From Sneathiella sp. (lineage in GTDB: Bacteria > Pseudomonadota > Alphaproteobacteria > Sneathiellales > Sneathiellaceae), in NCBI GenBank assembly GCA_002732675.1, contig NVRR01000207.1:1-5840 (forward strand): 5,840 bases of DNA, given 5' to 3'. A program made the position numbers and the translations under genes. Below, in pieces: positions 1-5,374 of this stretch (the stretch's first letter is position 1; every line of letters starts with the position of its first letter). Under the pieces are notes generated by a model. It ran no database searches, was not told the DNA's origin, and saw nothing but the letters and a program-made list of their open reading frames with translations.

Positions 1-339
1 GATGGCGCCAATCACTAAGGCGATAAGTGCGGAGCCGAACAGAGCCGCCAATAACTGGATATAGCCGTTCTGCATCCATTCCATGCCGTCTTCAAAGGCA
101 TGGAATGCACCGATTCCGACCATATAGGCACCAACACCGATATAGGCGGCATGGCCAAAACTGACCATGCCGCCATACCCAATGAGCAGATTGAGGCTGA
201 GGGCGGCGATTGCCAGAATCAGCACGCGGGAAATGACACCGGTGTAATAACTATCGCCGAGCCAGCTGGCAATCCAGGGCGCCAGGGCAAGGGCGATCAA
301 AAGCCCCGTATTGATTAACGCGCGCGGTGACGGCCTCAT
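1..339 (-). CDS. livM: Branched-chain amino acid-type ABC transporter permease LivM, N-terminal part (runs off left edge)
   Basis: Inner-membrane permease that pairs with LivH to form the channel of a HAAT-family ABC importer. Only the first 113 codons are present, against roughly 300-400 or more for the family, so the gene is cut by the window edge, not broken. Reading from ATG at 339 gives MRPSPRALINTGLLIALALA and so on: a first hydrophobic segment at about residues 11-26, then the family signature LSLNLLIGYGGMVSFGHAAY at residues 47-66, then a further hydrophobic stretch at about 95-113. The start is supported by an AAGGAG ribosome site at 347-352, 7 nt upstream, and by an ATGA overlap with the livH stop, which suggests coupled translation. 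The LivM assignment rests on this signature and on its position after livH. The transported substrate cannot be read from this part. Confidence 0.9.
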   Translation of the reverse strand, partial: MRPSPRALINTGLLIALALAPWIASWLGDSYYTGVISRVLILAIAALSLNLLIGYGGMVSFGHAAYIGVGAYMVGIGAFHAFEDGMEWMQNGYIQLLAALFGSALIALVIGAI

Positions 340-1265
340 CCGTTCACTCCTTTTGGCGGAAACAGGCCTTGCGGCCGAATTGCCAGCACCAGCGCCATCA
401 GGATATAAATCAACATCGATGAGATGGCAGGGGCAGCCGTTGCAGCGCTCGCCTCACTGAAAAATATATCCAAAATTTCCGGCAGGAAAGATCGTCCAAC
501 GGTGTCAATCAGCCCGACAATAATTGCCGCGATAAAAGCGCCCTTGATCGAGCCAATGCCGCCAATAACAATCACCACCAACGCCAGGATAAGAATGCCA
601 TCGCCCATGCCAATTTCGACGGAAAGAATGGGTCCAGCCATCAACCCGGCAAGGCCCGCCAGCGCGGCACCAAAGCCAAAGACCAGTGTAAATAGGAGCC
701 GGATATTAATACCCAGCGCGCCGATGGTTTCGCGGTTACTGGCGCCTGCGCGGATCAGCATCCCGAGTTTGGTGTGGGAGACAACAAGGTAAAGGAGTCC
801 GGCCACCAGTAGCCCCATGCCAATGATCGCAATGCGATACACCGGATAGGGCACGCCCGGAATAATCTCGACTGAGCTGTTCAGGAGCGCGGGCAGGGGG
901 ATATCAAGGCCAATGGGACCCCAGATCAAGCGGACAAATTCATTAAAGAACAGGATCAAACCAAAGGTCGCCATAACCTGATCCAGATGATCGCGAGAAT
1001 AAAGATTCCGAAGCGCGATGACTTCGACAAGGATGCCCAGAATAAATGTCGCGGGGATTGCCAGCAGTGCCCCGATCAGGAACGAGTCGGTCCAGGCGGT
1101 AAAGGTCGCACAGAAATATGCGCCCATCATATACAGCGATCCATGGGCCAGATTGATCAGGTCCATGATTCCGAAAACCAGGGTGAGCCCGGCCGCCAGC
1201 AAAAACAAAAGTATACCGAGCTGAAATCCGTTTAGTACCTGTTCCAGCAAAAGCAGCCAGTTCAT
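336..1265 (-). CDS. livH: Branched-chain amino acid-type ABC transporter permease LivH
   Basis: A 309-residue polytopic inner-membrane permease, a normal length for the LivH family. It has about eight hydrophobic segments. Family stretches are GLTLVFGIMDLINLAHGSLY (26-45), the cytoplasmic-loop region IRAGASNRETIGALGINIR (171-189), which probably contacts the ATPase, GGIGSIKGAFIAAIIVGL (235-252), and a RPQGLF ending (297-302). It should dimerise with LivM and take solute from the binding protein encoded just upstream. The ATG at 1265 is chosen because the protein starts with a typical short MNWLLLLEQVLNG leader and has an AAGGTG ribosome site at 1271-1276, 5 nt away. Its TGA stop (338-336) overlaps the livM ATG. 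The gap to the binding-protein gene is 112 bp and contains a hairpin, so livHM is probably expressed below the level of the binding protein. The family call is firm. The substrate is open, because HAAT permeases also serve urea, amides and aromatic acids. Confidence 0.93.
   Translation of the reverse strand: MNWLLLLEQVLNGFQLGILLFLLAAGLTLVFGIMDLINLAHGSLYMMGAYFCATFTAWTDSFLIGALLAIPATFILGILVEVIALRNLYSRDHLDQVMATFGLILFFNEFVRLIWGPIGLDIPLPALLNSSVEIIPGVPYPVYRIAIIGMGLLVAGLLYLVVSHTKLGMLIRAGASNRETIGALGINIRLLFTLVFGFGAALAGLAGLMAGPILSVEIGMGDGILILALVVIVIGGIGSIKGAFIAAIIVGLIDTVGRSFLPEILDIFFSEASAATAAPAISSMLIYILMALVLAIRPQGLFPPKGVNG
347..352 (-). promoter_or_regulatory. Ribosome binding site of livM, inside the end of livH
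   Basis: Minus-strand AAGGAG, 7 nt before the livM ATG and wholly within the last codons of livH. Together with the ATGA stop/start overlap it indicates that ribosomes finishing livH can re-initiate on livM, keeping the two permease subunits in similar amounts. Confidence 0.75.
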
Positions 1266-1310
1266 TCAATCACCTTAAAACGATGTGGATAGTCGGGGTT
1301 CTGACCCAAA

Positions 1311-1344
1311 GGAGAAAAGACGCGTAGTTCTGTAGCTACGCGCC
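1311..1344 (-). terminator. Intrinsic terminator or attenuator between the binding-protein gene and livH
   Basis: Read on the minus strand, a perfect 7-bp stem CGCGTAG/CTACGCG (1342-1336 pairing with 1327-1321, 8-nt loop) is followed at once by a T-rich run, TCTTTTCTCC (1320-1311). It lies 35 nt after the stop of the binding-protein gene and 55 nt before the livH start. The stem is GC-rich but short and the T-tract is interrupted, so partial termination is more likely than complete. Many binding-protein-dependent transporters use such an element to make more binding protein than permease. Confidence 0.6.
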
Positions 1345-1377
1345 TGATTTGGTTTCCGCTAAAACGCGGCTATCGCA

Positions 1378-2556
1378 CTACCACGACATTTTACAGTCTT
1401 TTGCATAGACGTCTTGATGGTCTTTATAGACAACATCGACAATTTTGGTTGTGTAAACACCGTCCTTATCTTTTCCGACTTGCCGCAGATAGAAATTCTG
1501 GATGGGCATATGGTTGTTGCCGAATTTGAAATCCCCGCGAATGCTGTCAAATTCCGCTGCCCGAAGAGCCGTCCGCACGGCATCACGATTGCTGATATCG
1601 CCACCGACTTTTTCAACGGCACTATTGATGAGCATAATGGAATCGTATGACTGCGCGGCGTAATGGCTGGGATAACGTCCATATTTGGCTTTGAAGTCGC
1701 CGACGAATTTTTTATTGGCTGGATTATCCATATCGGGTGACCAGAACATGGTCATCAGGCTGCCGTCCGCCTGTTCGCCGACCCGCGGGAGGCTAAGGGA
1801 ATCAATGGTGAAGACCGTATAGAGCGGCACGGTCTTGGCAAGCTCGGCTTGTGCATATTGCTTCATAAATTGCGCACCATGCTTGCCCGGATAAAAAACA
1901 AAGAGCGCATCAGGTTTGGCGGCACGCACCTTGGCAAGCTCGGCGGAGAAATCCAGTTGCGCCGGGAACTTGGTCATATCCTTGCCGACAATATTGCCTT
2001 TAAACGTCCGCTCAACGCCGGTGACCATATTCTTGCCGGCCGCATAGTTGGGCGCCATGATATAGAGGTTTTTAATGCCACGCTGGTTCAGGACTTCGCC
2101 CATAGCCATTGGGGTTTGGTCATTCTGCCAGGAGGTGGAAAAGAAGTTTTCGTTGCAGAGTTTACCCGCAACCGGGCTTGGTCCAGCGTTGGAGCTGATC
2201 AGGAACTTATCGTTATTAACGACACTTTTATAGGACGCCAATAAAACATGGCTCCAGATATAACCAGCGACAAAATCCACATTGTCCTTTTTGACGAGCT
2301 TATCGGTTTTTTGCTTGCCAATTTCCGGTTTGAAGCCGTCATCTTCGTAAATGATTTCGATATTCTTGCCGGCCATTTTGCCGCCGAGATGTTCTATCGC
2401 CAGATTGGCAGCGTCGCGCATGTCTTTGCCGATGGCACCGGCGCCGGTTGATAAAGTTGTGACGAAGCCAATTTTTATGTTATCTGCGGCCGTTGCGACG
2501 CTTGGCACACCCAACAGTGCCAACGCAGAAACAAGGCTGATGAATTTCCTGTTCAC
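1378..2556 (-). CDS. Periplasmic substrate-binding protein of a HAAT-type ABC transporter (LivJ/LivK-like, Peripla_BP_6)
   Basis: Exported solute receptor of the importer, 392 residues. A clear Sec signal peptide fills residues 1-23: a basic MNRK start, a hydrophobic core, then VATA with likely cleavage before ADNIKIGF. The mature start, IKIGFVTTLSTGAGAIGKDM, is typical of type I periplasmic binding folds. FLISSNAGPSP (118-128) and NYAAGKNMVTGVERTFKG (170-187) match conserved regions of the family. The mature protein has only two cysteines, Cys134 (KLCNENFF) and Cys388 (KDCKMSW), which could form a disulfide after export. The start is GTG at 2556: no nearby upstream in-frame ATG exists, and GAGGGAG (2565-2571) sits 8 nt away. 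The gene comes first in the transporter cluster, before livH and livM. The sequence resembles the binding-protein subgroup often linked to aromatic or other organic acids rather than classical leucine binders. That is from memory, so the ligand remains unassigned. Confidence 0.9.
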   Translation of the reverse strand: MNRKFISLVSALALLGVPSVATAADNIKIGFVTTLSTGAGAIGKDMRDAANLAIEHLGGKMAGKNIEIIYEDDGFKPEIGKQKTDKLVKKDNVDFVAGYIWSHVLLASYKSVVNNDKFLISSNAGPSPVAGKLCNENFFSTSWQNDQTPMAMGEVLNQRGIKNLYIMAPNYAAGKNMVTGVERTFKGNIVGKDMTKFPAQLDFSAELAKVRAAKPDALFVFYPGKHGAQFMKQYAQAELAKTVPLYTVFTIDSLSLPRVGEQADGSLMTMFWSPDMDNPANKKFVGDFKAKYGRYPSHYAAQSYDSIMLINSAVEKVGGDISNRDAVRTALRAAEFDSIRGDFKFGNNHMPIQNFYLRQVGKDKDGVYTTKIVDVVYKDHQDVYAKDCKMSW

Positions 2557-2579
2557 GATGGATTCTCCCTCTGCTATCT

Positions 2580-2601
2580 CGGGGATTAAGGTCGTTCCCC
2601 G
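2580..2601 (-). repeat. Inverted repeat CGGGGA-N10-TCCCCG in the leader of the binding-protein gene
   Basis: Perfect 6-bp arms at 2580-2585 and 2596-2601 separated by 10 nt, ending 8 nt before the GAGGGAG ribosome site (2571-2565). In RNA it would form a GC-rich hairpin just upstream of the ribosome site. In DNA it could be a protein site. No U-tract follows, so it is not a terminator. Confidence 0.4.
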
Positions 2602-2673
2602 TTCAATTAAGCAGCCAATAGATTAGGTATTTTTTGGCGAAGCGCAAAGGGTTTGTTTGAGAAGGAGAAGGCT

Positions 2674-2713
2674 TTTTTCGTGCAAATTATTGTGATGTCG
2701 CAGTTTTTCGTGC
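2674..2713. repeat. Two direct copies of TTTTTCGTGC spaced 30 bp apart
   Basis: Exact 10-bp copies at 2674-2683 and 2704-2713, with start-to-start distance of 30 bp, or about three helical turns. They therefore lie on nearly the same face of the DNA. They sit upstream of the tentative promoter of the binding-protein gene, a usual place for an activator or for an Lrp-like protein that wraps DNA. The flanks of the two copies differ, so this is not a longer duplicated block. Confidence 0.5.
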
Positions 2714-2746
2714 TACGCGCGTTCCCGCGGATGCAGATTTTCCGAG

Positions 2747-2989
2747 CTAACTGAATGCCTTGAAGGTAATCATGGTGAAGGTATCTTTGATATTTTTCAG
2801 GGTTTGAATCTGTTCATTGACGAAATGGCCGATATCCTGATCATCGTCAAGATAGCATTTCATCATCAAATCATACTGGCCGGAAATGGAATAAACTTCG
2901 GAGACTTGTTCGACGGCTTCAACAGCCTCTGATGCCACATCATAGGCGCGTCCAAGTTCACATTTCACCATGATAAAAATTGTTTTCAC
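2747..2989 (-). CDS. Stand-alone Lrp/AsnC effector-binding (RAM) domain protein
   Basis: An 80-residue protein made only of the ligand-binding and oligomerisation domain of Lrp/AsnC regulators. The DNA-binding helix-turn-helix half, about 60 residues, is absent. Visible features are the first strand MKTIFIMVKCELG (1-13), a helix at about 16-28, the conserved turn VYSISGQYDLMMKCYL (32-47), a helix around 52-63, and the closing strand KDTFTMITFKAF (68-79). Family members form dimers or higher assemblies and bind amino acids, and alphaproteobacteria often carry this short form. The start is GTG at 2989, because MKTIF is the usual beginning and no in-frame ATG lies upstream. The alternative, ATG at codon 7, would remove the first strand. 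Its ribosome site AAGGGA (3004-2999) overlaps the helicase stop codon and the genes are 13 nt apart, so both are probably on one transcript. The role is not known from sequence. It may sense amino acids or modify a full Lrp. Confidence 0.88.
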   Translation of the reverse strand: MKTIFIMVKCELGRAYDVASEAVEAVEQVSEVYSISGQYDLMMKCYLDDDQDIGHFVNEQIQTLKNIKDTFTMITFKAFS

Positions 2990-3002
2990 CGGACATTTTC
3001 CC

Positions 3003-4412
3003 TTACTTGGTCAACGCTTTCCGGAAAGGAATTTTGAAGAATGCCGGAACATCCTTGCCGAGGCCAAGAACCGGTGTTTCATCTTCGCGGTTATACCGGT
3101 CGCGCCGTGGTCTTGCAGGTTGTTGAGTCTTTGCGACCGCCACTGGTCGTTCTTGCCGCGCGGGTTTTTCACGGACTGTGGGTGCTTCCTGTGTTGTTTC
3201 GGCAGGCCTGCTTCTCGATCGACCGCCCCGCGGTGATCGTGCCGGCCGTTTTTCACGTTCCGCAATCTTGGCGGCTTCTTCGGCAATTTCGTCCATGCCC
3301 TCAAGCTTAATCAGCGGAATTTCTTTCCCGATCAACTTATAAATAGCGGCCAGATATTTATCGTCTGCCTTTGTCGCAATGGAATAGGCGTGTCCCACTT
3401 GTCCGGCGCGTCCTGTGCGGCCAATGCGATGGATATAATCCTCAGCATGGGAGGGGACATCGAAATTAAACACATGGCTCACGGAATTCACATCAATGCC
3501 GCGGGCGGCAACATCTGAACAAACCAGCAGGCTGATCTCGCCGCTTTTAAACTTCGCCAATGTTTCCATTCGAATGCTCTGGTTCATATCGCCGTGAAGC
3601 GCCCCGGCGTTAAAACCGTGTTTGACCAGCGAGCCATGAAGGATATCCACATCCTTTTTTCGGTTGCAGAATATAAACGCTGTTTTGACATCGTGGCTTT
3701 TCAGGAGTTTTCGAATGGCGGGGCGTTTTTCGGTTTTATGAACCGTAATCATCCCTTGCGTGACCGTCGACGCCGTCGCTGTTGGCAGTGAGACAGCAAT
3801 TTCCTTCGGATTCATTAGGAATTTGTCGGCGAGCTTCCGCATTTCTTTCGACATGGTGGCCGAGAAAAACAGGGTCTGACGGAGCGGCGGCATCAAGGAT
3901 ACGATGCGCTCAACATCCGGAATAAAGCCCATGTCCATCATCCGGTCAGCTTCGTCGATCACCAGAGTTTTGACGCCGTTCAACAGAATTCCGCCACGTT
4001 CGAAATGGTCCAGAAGCCGTCCCGGGGTCGCGATCAGAACATCGACACCCTTGTCGAGTTTCGATTCCTGGTCGGAGAATGAGACGCCGCCTATCAGTAG
4101 CGCCATGGAAAGGTTACTGTATTTCCCGTAGTTTACAAAGTTTTCCGCAACCTGAGCCGCAAGCTCACGTGTTGGCTCAAGAATGAGCGAACGTGGCATC
4201 CGGGCCTTGGTCTGTCCGGAGGCGAGGATATCGATCATCGGAAGGGTGAAGCCAGCTGTTTTGCCGGTGCCGGTTTGCGCCGTCCCCAATACATCCCGTC
4301 CCATGAGGACATACGGGATAGCTTTTTCCTGGATGGGAGTAGGGGTGTCGTAGCCTGAATCCCCGACTGCTTTCAAGACTTCCGGGCTCAACCCGAGATC
4401 TGCAAAATTCAT
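3003..4412 (-). CDS. rhlE: DEAD-box ATP-dependent RNA helicase, RhlE-like
   Basis: A 469-residue cytoplasmic RNA helicase with the full motif set. The Q motif is GYDTPTPIQ (20-28), Walker A is AQTGTGKT (45-52), Ia is PTREL (80-84) and Ib is TPGR (129-132). DEAD is at 153-156, SAT at 184-186, FIFCN at 246-250, ARGID at 303-307 and HRIGRTGR at 328-335. The enzyme unwinds short RNA duplexes using ATP, in ribosome assembly and mRNA decay. After the two RecA-like cores comes a basic Arg/Pro-rich, low-complexity tail (about 386-445), probably disordered and RNA-binding, and a short conserved-looking end PVLGLGKDVPAFF (447-459). MNFADLGLSPEVLKAV is the usual RhlE beginning, which fixes the ATG at 4412. 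No good Shine-Dalgarno precedes it: there is only GGTAG about 10 nt away and then an AT-rich leader. The gene is followed by the Lrp-type domain gene. The DEAD-box call is certain. RhlE is preferred over DbpA or SrmB on overall resemblance. Confidence 0.93.
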   Translation of the reverse strand: MNFADLGLSPEVLKAVGDSGYDTPTPIQEKAIPYVLMGRDVLGTAQTGTGKTAGFTLPMIDILASGQTKARMPRSLILEPTRELAAQVAENFVNYGKYSNLSMALLIGGVSFSDQESKLDKGVDVLIATPGRLLDHFERGGILLNGVKTLVIDEADRMMDMGFIPDVERIVSLMPPLRQTLFFSATMSKEMRKLADKFLMNPKEIAVSLPTATASTVTQGMITVHKTEKRPAIRKLLKSHDVKTAFIFCNRKKDVDILHGSLVKHGFNAGALHGDMNQSIRMETLAKFKSGEISLLVCSDVAARGIDVNSVSHVFNFDVPSHAEDYIHRIGRTGRAGQVGHAYSIATKADDKYLAAIYKLIGKEIPLIKLEGMDEIAEEAAKIAEREKRPARSPRGGRSRSRPAETTQEAPTVREKPARQERPVAVAKTQQPARPRRDRYNREDETPVLGLGKDVPAFFKIPFRKALTK

Positions 4413-4444
4413 ATAAAAATAACTACCGTCAATTAAGTATAAAA

Positions 4445-4457
4445 TGTTTGTAAAACA
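4445..4457. repeat. Inverted repeat TGTTT-N3-AAACA at the predicted helicase transcription start
   Basis: Perfect 5-bp arms (4445-4449 and 4453-4457) around GTA. It covers about +1 to +13 of the predicted helicase transcript. It could be a second operator, or a weak hairpin at the very 5' end of the mRNA. The stem is AT-rich and would be only marginally stable in RNA. Confidence 0.35.
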
Positions 4458-4463
4458 CAGGGC

Positions 4464-4491
4464 AATCTAGTGATATCACGCGTTCTGTCAA
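4464..4491 (-). promoter_or_regulatory. Predicted promoter of the RNA helicase gene
   Basis: On the minus strand a perfect -35 TTGACA (4491-4486), a 16-bp spacer and a -10 TAGATT (4469-4464, 4 of 6 matches) predict a start near 4457 and a leader of about 45 nt to the ATG at 4412. The spacer contains a perfect 10-bp palindrome, so a bound protein would compete with RNA polymerase. Confidence 0.55.
4470..4479. promoter_or_regulatory. Palindrome GTGATATCAC inside the helicase promoter spacer (candidate operator)
   Basis: A perfect 10-bp palindrome lying between the predicted -35 and -10 boxes, directly beside the -10. Such a palindrome alone is not rare by chance in a region this size. The position is what suggests an operator. 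Confidence 0.35.
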
Positions 4492-4570
4492 ACTTTTCCT
4501 GCGTTTTTGCTAATAAAACAAAGAGAAAACCGCATTTCTTCATCTAATCTGCGTATTTTTAAGTTACCAG

Positions 4571-4599
4571 TTCTCATGCGGCTGTTAAACCGTTAGAAT
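4571..4599 (+). promoter_or_regulatory. Tentative promoter of the alpha/beta hydrolase gene
   Basis: TTCTCA (4571-4576, 4 of 6 to the -35 consensus), a 17-bp spacer and TAGAAT (4594-4599, 5 of 6 to the -10 consensus), placing the start near 4606 and about 46 nt before the ATG. It points away from the helicase promoter and is separated from it by about 80 bp of AT-rich DNA. The rest of the 4413-4651 gap holds no gene that I can see. Confidence 0.4.
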
Positions 4600-4651
4600 T
4601 AAATGACACTCAGCAAGGAATCGTCCGTATTTTAACGTAAGCTAGAGAGAA

Positions 4652-5374
4652 ATGACAGAAAAACCTTCCCTCGTCCTGGTTCCCGGACTGCTTTGTACAG
4701 CAGATCTATGGCGTGACCAGATCATTGCCTTTGAAAACGACTATAATATTATCGTGGCGGATCATACGCTGGATGACCGAATGCCCGCGATTGCTCAGCG
4801 TTTGCTGGAAGCCGCGCCGCCGAAATTTGCCCTTGCCGGGCTCTCGATGGGGGGCTGTATAGCATTGGAAGTCATGCGACAAGCGCCGGATCGGGTGACC
4901 CATCTGGCTATTATGGATTCTAGGGCTGTTGTCGATTCACCTGAGGAATACAAAAAACGTCAGGATTTTGTGAAACTAGTTGAGCGCGGGACGTCTTTTA
5001 AAGGCGTGACAGAAAGTCTGCTGCCGATATTGATCCATCCGTCCAGAATGCAAGACGAAGACTTGAAGCAGCGTATTTACAAAATGGCCGATGATGTTGG
5101 AAAAGAAGCATTTATTCGTCAGGAAACGGCGCTGTTAGAGCGTGTGCCGCTTACTGAAAGTTTGCAGTACATAACCTGTCCAACACTTGTCCTCTGTGGC
5201 GCCGAGGACAAACTAATTCCGGCACAAGTCCAGCAGGAAATGGCGATTGAAATCCCGACGGCAACATACGAAGAAATTTCCCACTGCGGACATCTGCCGA
5301 CTATGGAAGCACCTGAGAAGGTTATCGAATATATGCGGGGTTGGCTAAGTCGATCTGTTGCCAATAGTAATTAA
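4652..5374 (+). CDS. Alpha/beta-fold hydrolase
   Basis: A 240-residue alpha/beta hydrolase without signal peptide, so probably cytoplasmic. The first strand and oxyanion loop are LVLVPGLLC (7-15). The nucleophile elbow is GLSMG (63-67) with Ser65. The acid is probably Asp186 in [10 protein letters not shown] (181-190). The catalytic His214 lies in [16 protein letters not shown] (209-224), the standard ending of this fold. A helical lid region of about 95-165 separates the two core parts. The complete triad argues for an active esterase, thioesterase, lactonase or similar enzyme, but the substrate cannot be assigned. The ATG at 4652 follows a purine-rich GAGAGA (4645-4650) that is close to the start and only a fair ribosome site. 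It is transcribed divergently from the helicase, and its stop overlaps the stop of parE on the other strand. No partner gene suggests a pathway. Confidence 0.88.
   Translation: MTEKPSLVLVPGLLCTADLWRDQIIAFENDYNIIVADHTLDDRMPAIAQRLLEAAPPKFALAGLSMGGCIALEVMRQAPDRVTHLAIMDSRAVVDSPEEYKKRQDFVKLVERGTSFKGVTESLLPILIHPSRMQDEDLKQRIYKMADDVGKEAFIRQETALLERVPLTESLQYITCPTLVLCGAEDKLIPAQVQQEMAIEIPTATYEEISHCGHLPTMEAPEKVIEYMRGWLSRSVANSN

Larger units (their letters stand above)
2557..2746 (-). promoter_or_regulatory. Regulatory region upstream of the binding-protein gene, with a tentative promoter
   Basis: This 190-bp gap holds no gene. On the minus strand a tentative sigma70-type promoter has TTGCGC as -35 (2647-2642), a 16-bp spacer and TAATCT as -10 (2625-2620), giving a start near 2613 and a leader of about 56 nt. 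The -10 match is poor (3 of 6), so the exact promoter is uncertain. Upstream lie two copies of a 10-bp direct repeat. The leader contains an inverted repeat just before the ribosome site. No convincing terminator follows the upstream Lrp-type gene, so read-through from it is possible. Confidence 0.35.

Noticed and set aside
100..318. 72-codon plus-strand open frame opposite livM
   Set aside because: It is antisense to a clear LivM reading with the family signature, and its product is low in hydrophobic order with no recognisable domain.
943..1269. 108-codon minus-strand frame overlapping the start of livH
   Set aside because: It is the +1/-1 shadow of livH. The livH frame carries the family motifs and the ribosome site, and this frame begins at a TTG with no support.
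1357..1370. Small inverted repeat CCGC-N6-GCGG after the binding-protein stop
   Set aside because: The stem is only 4 bp and lacks a T-tract; the hairpin at 1321-1342 is the better terminator candidate.
1849..2244. 131-codon plus-strand frame opposite the binding-protein gene
   Set aside because: The minus-strand frame gives a full exported binding protein; this frame shows no domain and no ribosome site.
2718..2732. GC-rich CGCG-type symmetric stretch after the Lrp-type gene, considered as its terminator
   Set aside because: The stem is about 4 bp and what follows on the minus strand is GTAGCACGAAAAA, an A-tract rather than a T-tract.
3003..3310. Overlapping open frames on both strands at the helicase 3' end
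   Set aside because: They come from the Arg/Pro-rich GC-rich tail, which keeps several frames open. No domain is visible in them.
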